From NCBI RefSeq assembly GCF_022549495.1, contig NZ_JAKZGD010000003.1:248001-312000 (forward strand): a stretch of DNA of 64,000 nt, written 5' to 3'. Below, piece after piece: positions 9,120 through 18,003 of this stretch. This DNA is from Acinetobacter sp. ANC 4805. Its GTDB lineage: Bacteria; Pseudomonadota; Gammaproteobacteria; Pseudomonadales; Moraxellaceae. A program made the position numbers and the translations under genes. The notes below the pieces were generated by a model. The model had not been told where the DNA came from. It worked only from the letters and a program-made list of their open reading frames with translations, and did not search any database. How positions within the stretch are numbered: the first letter of the stretch is position 1; each line of letters begins with the position of its first letter.

Positions 9120-10592
9120 ATGACTCAAGCTGTACTGACGATTATTGTGATATTGGCAATATTATTGAGTCTACATCTTTTTATAATCGTTTGGTTGTTA
9201 TGGCAACAACGTCATGCGAAGCAAAAAGCCAATCAAGATCATCCGGCTTATTTAGTGGTGTATGCGAGTCAATCGGGTCATGCTGAATCTTGGGCAAAGC
9301 ATACGGCTGAACAATTGCGTTTAATTGATCATCACACTGCAATTCGAAATATTCAAGAACTGAGTATTGCTGATTTAACCCAACATCAACGTATTCTATG
9401 GGTGGTGAGTACCTATGGGGAAGGGGATGCACCTGATGTTGCCCAGTCATTTGTCCATAAAATTCTATCCCAATCCTTAGATTTATCGCACTTATCATTT
9501 GCAGTGCTTGCATTGGGTGATCAGCGCTATGCGAATTTTTGTCAGTTTGGAAAAACAGTAGAACAATGGTTATTGAAGCAGCAAGCTCAGGCTCTATTTC
9601 CGACTGTTTGTGTGGATCAGCTTAATAGTTGTGATTTAGAACAATGGTTGCTTGGCTTGGAGCAGTTAACCGCCACTCAATTTTCAGCGCTATCTATTGA
9701 AAAAGAGCACGTGGAATTAAGATTTGCACATCGCCAATGCCTGAATAAAGGCAGTATTGGAGACGCAATTTATAAAATCCAATTGATTCCTGAACAAGAT
9801 TTGGTTTGGTCATCAGGTGATATTTTAGAGATTCAATGTGAAAATAATACGGCTGATATTCACGATTTTTTAACAGCACAACAGCAAAAAGATGCAGTGG
9901 ATTTCATCCCTCAACTACGCTGCTTAAATTTAAGAAAATTACCGCCTAGAGCTTCGCTTTCATTCGCAGAATGGATTGCACAGTTTGAATCATTAGCTCA
10001 GCGTGAGTATTCGATTGCGAGCTTACCTGAAAATGGTTTAATCGAATTGGTGGTGAGGCAGCAACAGACTGAGTCAGGTTTAGGACTAGGTTCAGGTTGG
10101 TTGACGGTGGGGTTGGAGCAAGATCAATCGCTGCAAGCCAATATACGCCATAATCCAAGTTTCCATTTAGCTCATGATGAGCGACCACTGATTTTAATTG
10201 GCAATGGTACGGGAATCGCAGGTCTGGTCGCACATTTACGCCAACGTGAGCATTGGGGATATAAAAAAAATTGGCTCATTTTTGGTGAAAGACAGCAGCA
10301 GTTTGATCATTTATACCAAACAGAAATTCGCTATTGGCAGCAGCATGGTTTTCTGGATCAGGTGGATTATGCTTTTTCACGTGATCAGGCTGAAAAAGTC
10401 TATGTGCAAGATTGTCTAAGAACACAATCGGTTCAATTACAGACATGGATTGCACAAGGCGCAGCGATATATGTCTGTGGTAGTTTACAAGGCATGGCGA
10501 GCGGAGTGGATCAAGCATTAAAAGAGATTCTAGGGTATGAACACGTAGAACAGCTTAAGCAGGAACAGCGTTATCAACGCGATGTGTATTAA
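9120..10592 (+). CDS. Membrane-anchored flavodoxin/ferredoxin-NADP reductase (sulfite-reductase-alpha-like)
   Basis: A 490-residue diflavin reductase. An N-terminal anchor helix is at residues 5-28. The flavodoxin domain spans about 45-175, with VYASQSGHAESWAKHTA (FMN phosphate loop), STYGEGDAPDVA and LALGDQRYANFC. The FAD/NAD(P) part follows, with REYSIASLPENG for FAD binding, GLGSGWLT, then GNGTGIAGLVAHLRQR and the C-terminal FGERQQQFDHLY and YVCGSLQGMASGVD for NAD(P)H. The C-terminal RYQRDVY ending matches CysJ/CPR relatives. There is no cysI neighbour, so assimilatory sulfite reduction is unlikely. It probably moves electrons from NAD(P)H to the PepSY protein, perhaps for ferric-siderophore or other periplasmic reduction (inference from the Fur-like box and the TonB receptor nearby). 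Confidence 0.9.
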   Translation: MTQAVLTIIVILAILLSLHLFIIVWLLWQQRHAKQKANQDHPAYLVVYASQSGHAESWAKHTAEQLRLIDHHTAIRNIQELSIADLTQHQRILWVVSTYGEGDAPDVAQSFVHKILSQSLDLSHLSFAVLALGDQRYANFCQFGKTVEQWLLKQQAQALFPTVCVDQLNSCDLEQWLLGLEQLTATQFSALSIEKEHVELRFAHRQCLNKGSIGDAIYKIQLIPEQDLVWSSGDILEIQCENNTADIHDFLTAQQQKDAVDFIPQLRCLNLRKLPPRASLSFAEWIAQFESLAQREYSIASLPENGLIELVVRQQQTESGLGLGSGWLTVGLEQDQSLQANIRHNPSFHLAHDERPLILIGNGTGIAGLVAHLRQREHWGYKKNWLIFGERQQQFDHLYQTEIRYWQQHGFLDQVDYAFSRDQAEKVYVQDCLRTQSVQLQTWIAQGAAIYVCGSLQGMASGVDQALKEILGYEHVEQLKQEQRYQRDVY

Positions 10593-10601
10593 GTCTTTTG
10601 A

Positions 10602-10823
10602 TTAATCGAATTGGGCTAAGACTAGTGCTTTAATCTTGTCAGCTTTTTCAAAATGATCAAGCCGATGCTCTATGATCCACCAATGGGCAGCTTCCATTAA
10701 GCATTCAGGATCATCATTTTTATTAGCAAAGAAAGCATAAAAAGAAAGTCCGACGTTACTGCCTTTTTTTGCAATTTTTTCATCGCAAACCTGCACGATT
10801 TTGGCTTTGAGTTCAGCTCTCAT
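10602..10823 (-). CDS. Small conserved protein, DUF6500-like
   Basis: A 73-residue cytoplasmic protein with no signal or membrane segment. The patterns VGLSFYAFFANKNDDPECLMEAA and LDHFEKADKI agree with what I remember of the DUF6500 family; I could not search. It converges with the reductase gene, leaving 9 nt between stop codons, and follows the TonB receptor on the same strand after a terminator. Function is unknown. Confidence 0.65.
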   Translation of the reverse strand: MRAELKAKIVQVCDEKIAKKGSNVGLSFYAFFANKNDDPECLMEAAHWWIIEHRLDHFEKADKIKALVLAQFD

Positions 10824-10922
10824 ATTATCCTCTAAGTACTGATGAAAGTAGAATGCAGATCATAGCATTCCCAATATTGGGAGTTTTCATAATTCGATTT
10901 TTAATTCTATCTTGAAATCTAA

Positions 10923-10951
10923 AAAGCCAGCTATTTTTATAACTGGCTTTT
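10923..10951 (-). terminator. Terminator of the TonB receptor gene
   Basis: AAAGCCAG / CTGGCTTT stem with a T-rich tail on the minus strand; it lies 36 nt past the receptor's stop codon. Confidence 0.75.
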
Positions 10952-10986
10952 GTTTATCAAGAATCAATGCAGTCTTGGTGGGAAAG

Positions 10987-13050
10987 TTAGAACTTTTTCT
11001 CAATAGAGAATTGGAAACTAGGCATGCCTTGGTTTGTTCTTGCTTGATATAAACTACCATCAGACTGATTAGTCAATCGTTCTTTATAATCTGTACTTAA
11101 AACATTATTCAGATTCAGACTTGCTGCCCAGCCATCAGTAAAGCGTTTAGTTGCACTGAGATCCACACCAAAGCGTTCATTGGTGGTTCGATCATAAGGT
11201 TGACCATCTAAACCGCGAGTGAACTCCGGTGTATAGCTCACATTGATACTGGTGGAAAGTTGCCAAGGTTTAAAATTATAAGATAAACCTGCACTTGCGT
11301 TGTAAGGTGCAACATCACTCACTAAACGTTCATTGTGTTGCTCATCTTCAATTTTGGCACGGATGGTTGACACTTGCCCATTCAGCATAAATGAATGACC
11401 CGCATCTGTTTGTTTCAACGCATAACGTCCAGAAAATTCAACTCCATACGTTGTTGCTTCATTTTGGTTTTGTGGGCGCTCGACATAACGAGAACCTTCA
11501 AGTGCAATCACTTTTTCGATGTAGTCTTTAATTTCACGGTGATATGCAGTTAGGTTAACACCACCACTTGCAGAGTCATATGCCAGTGTTGATTCAGCAG
11601 CACGGGTTTTTTCTGGTTTTAAGTTTGGATTTCCACCACGATCTGGATTGTTTAATGAACCAGCATCACTATCTGTAGAAACAGTCACATTTGGAATGAG
11701 GCGGTCTGTCTTTGGACTGTTAAACGCTTGGCTGAGATTCGTTTGAATTGACCATTGTTCGGTCAGATCAAAACGATAAGCCAGTACTGGGCTCAAATGC
11801 TGATCTTGATAATCGACTAAACCTGAGCGATTTAACCATTCTTGGCGTGCCCCTAAAGTAATGGTTTGTCGATCAGTGAAACGCCAGCTTCCCTCGGCAT
11901 ATAGGGCATACCGTTGTTCATCTAAGCTATCACTTACATTACTATCTAGATTATTACTACGTGCATCAGCACCAAATTTAATTTGACGATCTGGATCTAA
12001 TTTACGCATACCATCATAAGCTAAACCATATTCATTAATGGTTTCATCTGTATAAATAGTATTTTGAAGAGAACGTGTAAGCTGCGTTTCGGTCTGACGT
12101 TCTACTGATAAACGAATTTTATCACTCAGATCTTTGTCTTTACGTTCATAGCGCGTGTTCAAACGAATGCTATCATTCTTATCATCTTGAGTTTGATTTG
12201 CTGAATAACCATCCATTTTGATGTTGCGATAGAATAATTCAGCAATCAATTTTTGTTGATCATCAAGATCATATTGCAAGCGAGGTGCAAACATTTGCAT
12301 GGTGCGATTGATAGTACGTGCTTGTTCACGAGTTCCTGTTGCCGTTTCAGTTTTAGTGAGTGATGTATTATCAACCCACATTTGATTTGCAGAAACACTA
12401 TATGACCATGCGTTGTCACGACCATCTGCTTGAATATTAATTTGTTTATTTTCGGATTCTTGTTGTTGACTACTGCGTAGTCCATAACCTACTTTTACTG
12501 AACCACTTATACGATTATCTAGCGGTTCTTTTAAAATAATATTGATCACGGCTGATGATGCAACTGAAGCTTGAGCAACACTTGGTTGTTTAACAATCTC
12601 AATACGTTCAATCATTTCAGGGGTAATGGTGTCAATGATAGACATCCCACCACGAGGGCCGCCTTGCACTGGTTCGCCGTTGATTAAGAATGTCGGACCA
12701 GCACCGCCACGGAAACGCATTCCAGAAGCACCGCCACCACCACGAGGACCTTGTCCAGGCGTTGGAAGTTGAAAACCTGCCGCACGGCGTAAAGCATCCA
12801 TGATGGATTGATCGCCATATTGCAGCATTTCATCTCGGGTAATCACTGTCTTAGGAACTGCACTGATGTCATCATCTTTTTGTTTTTGTGGTTCTGCAGA
12901 TGCTTTAAAAGAAAGTGTAGGTAAAGTTTGAACTACTGGTTCGGCAGATGGAGGTGTTGTGTTGGTATCGGCAGCAAAAATTGAAGAACTTATACTGAGT
13001 AATGCAGAACTGAGTGCACTCAGTTTTCCATAGTAGAGAGGATGTTTCAT
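10987..13050 (-). CDS. TonB-dependent outer-membrane receptor
   Basis: A 687-residue outer-membrane transporter. The signal peptide ends near SSIFAADT. A plug domain spans about residues 60-180, with a remarkable glycine-rich stretch GQGPRGGGGASGMRFRGG in the usual RG(F) region and FLINGEPVQGGPRGG. The conserved IERIEIVKQPSVAQ is followed by a 22-strand-type barrel and a C-terminal phenylalanine (FSIEKKF), typical for BAM insertion. The barrel motif SPKTDRLIPN and the KPEKTRAAEST segment are standard TonB-receptor box III features. Placement beside the Fur-boxed ApbE/PepSY/reductase genes suggests import of an iron chelate that those proteins reduce. The ligand cannot be named from sequence. 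Confidence 0.9.
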   Translation of the reverse strand: MKHPLYYGKLSALSSALLSISSSIFAADTNTTPPSAEPVVQTLPTLSFKASAEPQKQKDDDISAVPKTVITRDEMLQYGDQSIMDALRRAAGFQLPTPGQGPRGGGGASGMRFRGGAGPTFLINGEPVQGGPRGGMSIIDTITPEMIERIEIVKQPSVAQASVASSAVINIILKEPLDNRISGSVKVGYGLRSSQQQESENKQINIQADGRDNAWSYSVSANQMWVDNTSLTKTETATGTREQARTINRTMQMFAPRLQYDLDDQQKLIAELFYRNIKMDGYSANQTQDDKNDSIRLNTRYERKDKDLSDKIRLSVERQTETQLTRSLQNTIYTDETINEYGLAYDGMRKLDPDRQIKFGADARSNNLDSNVSDSLDEQRYALYAEGSWRFTDRQTITLGARQEWLNRSGLVDYQDQHLSPVLAYRFDLTEQWSIQTNLSQAFNSPKTDRLIPNVTVSTDSDAGSLNNPDRGGNPNLKPEKTRAAESTLAYDSASGGVNLTAYHREIKDYIEKVIALEGSRYVERPQNQNEATTYGVEFSGRYALKQTDAGHSFMLNGQVSTIRAKIEDEQHNERLVSDVAPYNASAGLSYNFKPWQLSTSINVSYTPEFTRGLDGQPYDRTTNERFGVDLSATKRFTDGWAASLNLNNVLSTDYKERLTNQSDGSLYQARTNQGMPSFQFSIEKKF

Positions 13051-13687
13051 TTTAAATGCCCCAAAAAAGAATCAAATTATTTTGCATGTAGCCTAATGTA
13101 AAATTGTGTAGAAAAATGGAATTTCTGCTGAATAACGCTAAGATTTAAAAAAATATTTAGAGCAACTGTAGGAATGCTAATCCGAGCCAAAAAATGGATG
13201 TGATCCTAGACATTTACAGGCAGAAAAAACCGTTATTTGAGTCACAGCTAGATCTTGAATTACCGTATACTTTTCTTGGCATGATCTGTCAGAAAGTACA
13301 CATGCACTTTTTTAAGACGTCATTGGCTTCCCTGAGCTGTTTAACTTCTTTCTCTAATTCCAATACCCGTATCCTTAGAGGGAAGTACTGTCCATTATTT
13401 TGGCTAGGATCATTATCAGTAATACTGAAAATGCTGTGTGCTGATAAATTTGTCTATTTTTTTAGATCGCAAGAAGAGTGTACATAGACGATAGATCTTT
13501 GTGATTTATACTTATATCTTTTATTACTCAATAGTAGCCAAACTCAGCAGTATACATTTTGATCTTCAAGCCGATTTGGAATCAAGCGATTGCATAAAAG
13601 GAAGTCATTTAGGGGGGGATAGTTTATGTTAGACTATTAGGCATTACAGTACTGCAAATAACTGTAGCTAGAGAATGAGTAGGTAAG
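13051..13687. other. Gene-poor 637-nt stretch with a transposase relic
   Basis: Contains the upstream region of the TonB receptor, an IS3-type orfA relic (13289-13430, minus strand), and about 200 nt leading into the HolD-like gene. A plus-strand open frame at 13194-13487 is the antisense shadow of the relic and has poor composition. No RNA gene was recognised. Confidence 0.5.
13289..13430 (-). pseudogene. IS3-family transposase OrfA relic
   Basis: On the minus strand the frame reads RIRVLELEKEVKQLREAND followed by VLKKCMCTF and a stop. This is the leucine-zipper/C-terminal region of IS3-family OrfA (family form: LE-E---LR-AN-ILKKASA-FAQAE). The usual continuation is lost through divergence and a stop, and the upstream helix-turn-helix part is not recognisable. 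No inverted terminal repeats were found. It marks a past insertion between the TonB receptor and the HolD-like gene. Confidence 0.6.
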
Positions 13688-14329
13688 ATGATTGGGCAGC
13701 AGAGAAACATATTGGCAACTTTGGGAATTGATGTTTGGATTCCGAGAGATGTTGTATGTCAAAAAAATACTGCACCCAGCCTATGGCGAGATCAGGTTGT
13801 TGAGGATACCCAGCAATCATCTACACTCACATTTGATACACCGCCAATTACTCAACAGATCCTGACACAAATCCCAGTATCGATAACAACGTTTGAGGCA
13901 CCTCAAGAAATTGAAGTAATCGCACAGCCTGCTGTGAAAGAAGCCATCGCTGAAAAAGAACATATCGTCATAACAACTCAAATACAGACGTTTGAATTAC
14001 AAATGTATGTGGTAGAAAACTGCGCTATTTTAATTGAAGGCAGCCAACTCAGTGCTCCACAACGACAGCTATGGCAAAATATTCAAAAAGCAAAACTTGG
14101 TCAGTATGCTGAATTAAAATGGCCATTTCCATTGGCTGCTTTTCAAGAAAGCCGTGGACTTCCGTCATATATTCAAGGTTTTTTAGATGCGACTGCAACC
14201 AACAAAAAAATATTATGCTTAGGTCAACTGGAATTTATTCAGCATTCTAATATATTACATTTAGCGAGTTTAGAAGAAATGTTGGCTCAACCTTTATTAA
14301 AAAGACGGTTGTGGCAGTTTATGCAGTAA
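13688..14329 (+). CDS. HolD-like protein (candidate DNA polymerase III psi subunit)
   Basis: A 213-residue cytoplasmic protein. The N-terminus QQRNILATLGIDVWIPRD matches the pattern of HolD N-termini (..LQQLGI-QW-LR). The C-terminus, KKILCLGQLEFIQ then LASLEEMLAQPLLKRRLWQFM, matches the HolD Rossmann-like end, where a short helix is followed by 'P--R--LW--I'. Psi joins the clamp loader to the chi subunit and SSB. At 213 residues it is longer than E. coli HolD (137), with a low-complexity Thr/Gln/Glu-rich middle at about 45-105. The usual rimI neighbour is absent. The assignment rests on pattern memory, not a search. Confidence 0.5.
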   Translation: MIGQQRNILATLGIDVWIPRDVVCQKNTAPSLWRDQVVEDTQQSSTLTFDTPPITQQILTQIPVSITTFEAPQEIEVIAQPAVKEAIAEKEHIVITTQIQTFELQMYVVENCAILIEGSQLSAPQRQLWQNIQKAKLGQYAELKWPFPLAAFQESRGLPSYIQGFLDATATNKKILCLGQLEFIQHSNILHLASLEEMLAQPLLKRRLWQFMQ

Positions 14330-14344
14330 ATCGGAAATTCAATA

Positions 14345-15310
14345 ATGAAGAAAGTTGTTGTATTTAGCCAAATCGATCAGGATGTTTTAACGCAGTTACA
14401 GCAAAATTATCAAGTGGTGGTACTTAATCCAAAACTAGGTGATATCAACGAACAGATTCGAACAGAAGTTGTTGATGCTGATGCCATGATTGGTGCAGGG
14501 CGCTTACTTAATCAAAGCAATTTAGCACCCGCACAAAAACTTAAAATGATTTCCACTGTTTCGGTAGGCTATGATAATTATGATGTTGATTATCTCAATC
14601 AGCAAAAAATTTGGCTTGCCAATACGCCGCATGTTTTGACTGAAACTACAGCTGATTTAGCATTCAGTTTATTACTGAGTGCAGCACGTAAAATTCCACA
14701 ATTAGATGCTTGGACTAAACAAGGGCAATGGAAACGTACCGTTGCAGTAGAACAGTTTGGTGTTGATGTTTTTGGTAAAACGCTGGGAATTATTGGTCTA
14801 GGTCATATTGGTGCAGCAATTGCACGTCGTGGATTTCACGGTTTCAATATGGATATTCTTTATCACAACCGTCGCGAGAAAATTGAAGTCGCTCAAGCAT
14901 TCAATGCGCAGTATCGTGATTTAGATCAGCTTCTTCAGCAATCAGATTTCATCGTGGTTGCAGTAGATCTAAATAGTGAATCAAAAGCATTGATTGGTGC
15001 AGAGCAGTTTGACTTGATGCAGAAACATGCTGTATTCATCAATATTGCACGTGGGTCTGTAGTCGATGAAAATGCATTAATTGATGCTCTACAACAAAAT
15101 AAAATTTTTGCTGCTGGATTGGATGTATATGCAAAAGAACCGCTACAGAGTTCCCCACTATTTGAACTGCCAAATGTAGTCACTGCGCCGCATATCGGTT
15201 CAGCAACCGCAGAAACGCGTCAGAAAATGGTCAAGCTTGCTTATCAAAATCTGATCGACGGATTGGAAGGTCGCATACCTCGATATTTAGTAAATCCAAA
15301 ATTCGAATAA
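14345..15310 (+). CDS. D-2-hydroxyacid dehydrogenase (GhrB/2-ketoaldonate reductase type)
   Basis: NAD(P)H-dependent reductase of 2-keto acids such as glyoxylate, hydroxypyruvate or 2-ketogluconate. The 321-residue length is typical. The nucleotide-binding motif TLGIIGLGHIGAAIARR is near residue 146. The catalytic triad is present: Arg in NIARGS (near 235), Glu in AKEPL (near 264) and His in PHIGSAT (near 282). The specificity loop VSVGYDNYDVDYL is of the GhrB group, and NRR after the second strand suggests NADP preference. It starts 15 nt after the HolD-like gene and may be cotranscribed with it. Exact substrate is undetermined. Confidence 0.9.
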   Translation: MKKVVVFSQIDQDVLTQLQQNYQVVVLNPKLGDINEQIRTEVVDADAMIGAGRLLNQSNLAPAQKLKMISTVSVGYDNYDVDYLNQQKIWLANTPHVLTETTADLAFSLLLSAARKIPQLDAWTKQGQWKRTVAVEQFGVDVFGKTLGIIGLGHIGAAIARRGFHGFNMDILYHNRREKIEVAQAFNAQYRDLDQLLQQSDFIVVAVDLNSESKALIGAEQFDLMQKHAVFINIARGSVVDENALIDALQQNKIFAAGLDVYAKEPLQSSPLFELPNVVTAPHIGSATAETRQKMVKLAYQNLIDGLEGRIPRYLVNPKFE

Positions 15311-15359
15311 TTGCTTACAACTCGATTGTTGGATTTTTAATCTATATGATCTTTTTAAA

Positions 15360-16001
15360 TTGATTAATATTGCTACACTTGCGCCTTTTGTAATTTTGCA
15401 TTTGGGGTCGCTTGTGTTTGAAAAATTGGCTGAGAAAAGTTTAAATTTAATGGGTTGGGAACTAGATAATCATTGGGATTTGAATGTTGATCAATGCGTC
15501 ATGATTGCAGCCCCACATACCAGTAATTGGGATGCTCTATATGCTCGTTTGGCATTGAAAGCTCTGGGTGTAAATGTTCGTCTTACTATTAAAGACAGTT
15601 ATATGAAGTTTCCATTTGGTCCTTTTGTTCGTGCAATGGGTGGTATTGGGATTGACCGTAGCGTGAAGCAAGAAGGGCAAGAGCGACCGAGTATGGTTCA
15701 GCTAATGAGTGACTTATTTAAAACACATCCTAAATTGGTGATGTTGGTGACTCCTGAGGGAACACGTGCGAAACAAGAGCAATGGAAAACAGGCTTTTAT
15801 CATGTTGCGACTACAGCAGGCGTACCGATTGCATTAGCGTATATGGACTATGCTAAGAAAAAAACAGGTGTGGGAAAAATTGTTTATCCTACAGGTGATT
15901 ATGAAAAAGATATGGCTGAAATTATGTCTTTTTATGCAGAAATTAATGCAAAATTCCCTGAAAATTTTAGTGTAGATCAACGTTATACAAATTTAAAATA
16001 A
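15360..16001 (+). CDS. Lysophospholipid/glycerophosphate acyltransferase-family protein
   Basis: A member of the PlsC-like acyltransferase superfamily. Motif I, HTSNWD (H-x4-D), is at about residues 53-58, and motif III, TPEGTR, is near 138, with an N-terminal hydrophobic stretch and an IGIDRS motif between them. The 213-residue length and the sequence PHTSNWD match the short bacterial '1-acyl-glycerol-3-phosphate acyltransferase' annotation, but the specific acceptor is unknown. The open frame begins with TTG at 15360; the true start could be one of several internal GTG/TTG/ATG codons before the H-x4-D motif. It ends in a strong terminator. Confidence 0.82.
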   Translation: MINIATLAPFVILHLGSLVFEKLAEKSLNLMGWELDNHWDLNVDQCVMIAAPHTSNWDALYARLALKALGVNVRLTIKDSYMKFPFGPFVRAMGGIGIDRSVKQEGQERPSMVQLMSDLFKTHPKLVMLVTPEGTRAKQEQWKTGFYHVATTAGVPIALAYMDYAKKKTGVGKIVYPTGDYEKDMAEIMSFYAEINAKFPENFSVDQRYTNLK

Positions 16002-16027
16002 TTGTGTTGATTTCAAAAATATAAACT

Positions 16028-16054
16028 AAGGCAGGATTTTTCCTGCCTTTTATA
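16028..16054 (+). terminator. Terminator after the acyltransferase gene
   Basis: Perfect 9-bp stem AAGGCAGGA / TCCTGCCTT with a T4 loop and a short T-rich tail, 26 nt past the stop. Confidence 0.85.
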
Positions 16055-16126
16055 ACACTTCGTTGCAAATATCTCCATTTTCTAATGCTATATTAAATTT
16101 CTTTATTAGAATCATAGAGAAACGAC

Positions 16127-17569
16127 TTGAGATCGCTGCTGCTTGCATGTGGCTTAGTTGCCACAACTCAATTGAGTCACACACAGGTATTTTTGCCGGC
16201 ACCGACTACTGGGCAGATTGAAGTCCCTGAAATTGGAAGTGGTATAGGTTTACTTGATCAACAAAAAGAAAAACTGATCGGTGAAAAAGTTTATCGTGAA
16301 GTTCATCGGCAGATGCCAGCAGTGCAAGATACATGGTTAGAAGATCAATTTTTACAGGTTTTTTCAGGTATTCTCAGCCAAACTCAGTTAGGTCAGCCAA
16401 TTGGTTTGGTGATTGTAAAAGATCCACAAATCAATGCTTTTGCTGTTCCTGGTGGTCTATTTGCACTGAATACAGGATTAATTACTTCTGCAAAAAATCT
16501 AGATGAAATTGCAGGGGTTATGGCACATGAAATTGCACATGTTGCCCAAAGACATTACAGCCGTTCGCAAGAAGCATTTAAAGGGCAGGGTTTACTTGCT
16601 TTGGCTGGGATTCTTGTTGGTGCAGCAATTGCATCTACAGCAGATGGGGATGTGGGGTCGGCAGTTATGCTGGGTACACAAGCTGCCTTGATGGATAAGC
16701 AACTCAGTTATAGCCGTAACCAAGAGCGTGAAGCAGATCGTATCGGCATGCAGTTTATGTACTCTGCGGGATACAATCCACAAAGTATGGCGGACTATTT
16801 TGAAACCATGCATCGAGCAACCAGTCGGATCAGTTTTCTACCTGATTTTTGGCTCACTCATCCATTAACGACAGAGCGTATGAGTGAAGCACGATTACGT
16901 GCTAACCAACTCCCAAAAGTAAAATCAAAAATTTATGATCTCGATTTCGAAATATTAAAATTGTACACACAAGTGATTTCAAACCAAGCGACAGAAATTC
17001 AATTACAGGCTTTGGCGAATCAGAAAAATACAGCGGCGCAACTTGCACTAAGTAAGTTTTATTTAGAGCGTGGTGATTATACTCAGGCACAGGCAAATCT
17101 AGATTTGGTAAAAGCAAAACTTAAATATCATGTCTTAGTTTCGCTTATTCAAACGGATATTTACTTAGGGCAAAATAAATTAGATCAAGCTTATAATAGT
17201 ATTAATTCAGTTCAGAGAACGATGCCTGAAAATAGGGCTTTATCTTATAAATTTGCAGAGGTTTTGATTCGACAAGGGCAAGTTGCTCAAGCACAAACAT
17301 TAGTACAACGTTTTATTCATAAGAACCAAAGAGATATAGAAGGTTGGCAATTGTTGCAGCAAGCAACCAATTTGGATAAAAGTTCACCATTACAAGCAGT
17401 CAATGTACTTTGCTATCGTGCTGAAGTGGAGTATTGGTCAGGCTATGAGGAAAACGCGATCAAATCGATGTTGCATGCACAGCGTTTAGCCAAAGGAAAT
17501 TTAGCTATGTCCGCAAAAATTGACTCTCGCTTAAAACAAATGCAAGATGATCGACGTATGAAAATTTAA
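16127..17569 (+). CDS. M48-family metalloprotease with C-terminal TPRs, BepA/YfgC-like
   Basis: Periplasmic zinc metalloprotease of the BepA type, involved in outer-membrane protein quality control. The zinc site HEIAH is at about residue 134 (VMAHEIAHVAQRHY), with the third ligand in EREADRIG near 204. The conserved GVMAHE---...LSYSRNQEREAD core is intact. From about residue 290 the protein is helical with TPR-like repeats (QLALSKFYLERGDYTQAQAN, IYLGQNKLDQAYNSI), matching BepA architecture. The start is TTG at 16127, preceded by AGAG; a short hydrophobic N-terminus (LLLACGLVATTQ) serves as the signal. The length of 480 is normal for the family. Confidence 0.9.
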   Translation: MRSLLLACGLVATTQLSHTQVFLPAPTTGQIEVPEIGSGIGLLDQQKEKLIGEKVYREVHRQMPAVQDTWLEDQFLQVFSGILSQTQLGQPIGLVIVKDPQINAFAVPGGLFALNTGLITSAKNLDEIAGVMAHEIAHVAQRHYSRSQEAFKGQGLLALAGILVGAAIASTADGDVGSAVMLGTQAALMDKQLSYSRNQEREADRIGMQFMYSAGYNPQSMADYFETMHRATSRISFLPDFWLTHPLTTERMSEARLRANQLPKVKSKIYDLDFEILKLYTQVISNQATEIQLQALANQKNTAAQLALSKFYLERGDYTQAQANLDLVKAKLKYHVLVSLIQTDIYLGQNKLDQAYNSINSVQRTMPENRALSYKFAEVLIRQGQVAQAQTLVQRFIHKNQRDIEGWQLLQQATNLDKSSPLQAVNVLCYRAEVEYWSGYEENAIKSMLHAQRLAKGNLAMSAKIDSRLKQMQDDRRMKI

Positions 17570-17597
17570 TCTTTATCAAGAATTAAGAGAAATAAAA

Positions 17598-17963
17598 ATG
17601 ATCAAAGGGCAATGTTTGTGTGGTGCTGTGCAGTATCAATATCATGCTGAAATTGAAAACAGCATTTTATGCTATTGTAGCCATTGCCAACAGGCGCAAG
17701 GTTCAATAGCTGGTTGGAACAGCCCACTTGACCAAACACAATTTAAAATTCTATCAGGACGCGATCAGCTCAAAGAATACTTCCACACACCGAATAAAGC
17801 ACGCGTATTTTGTCAAAATTGTGCCAGCCCACTTTATTCATATCGTACAGATTTACCTAATATTATTCGTCTGCGCTTGGGTACAGTCACAGAAGGAAAT
17901 ATTCCTGCGCCAAAAGAAGAATTTTTTATTGAGCATAAACCAAACTTTATTGAATTAAGATAA
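17598..17963 (+). CDS. GFA-family (glutathione-dependent formaldehyde-activating-like) zinc protein
   Basis: A 121-residue single-domain protein with the GFA zinc-binding cysteines: CLCGAVQ at residues 6-12, CYCSHCQ near 29-35 and CQNCASP near 75-81. The family contains glutathione-adduct enzymes but most members have no proven reaction, so a role in formaldehyde chemistry should not be assumed. It follows the M48 gene by 28 nt on the same strand and may be cotranscribed. Confidence 0.88.
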   Translation: MIKGQCLCGAVQYQYHAEIENSILCYCSHCQQAQGSIAGWNSPLDQTQFKILSGRDQLKEYFHTPNKARVFCQNCASPLYSYRTDLPNIIRLRLGTVTEGNIPAPKEEFFIEHKPNFIELR

Positions 17964-18003
17964 GATGACCTGCGTAAGGGATTGCTGAGAAGTTAGAATA
18001 TTT

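Noticed and set aside
9120-10592. Sulfite reductase flavoprotein CysJ
   Set aside because: An N-terminal membrane anchor and the ApbE/PepSY neighbours, with no cysI, argue against sulfur assimilation.
13194-13487. 97-codon plus-strand ORF
   Set aside because: It is the antisense of the IS3 OrfA relic and has irregular composition.
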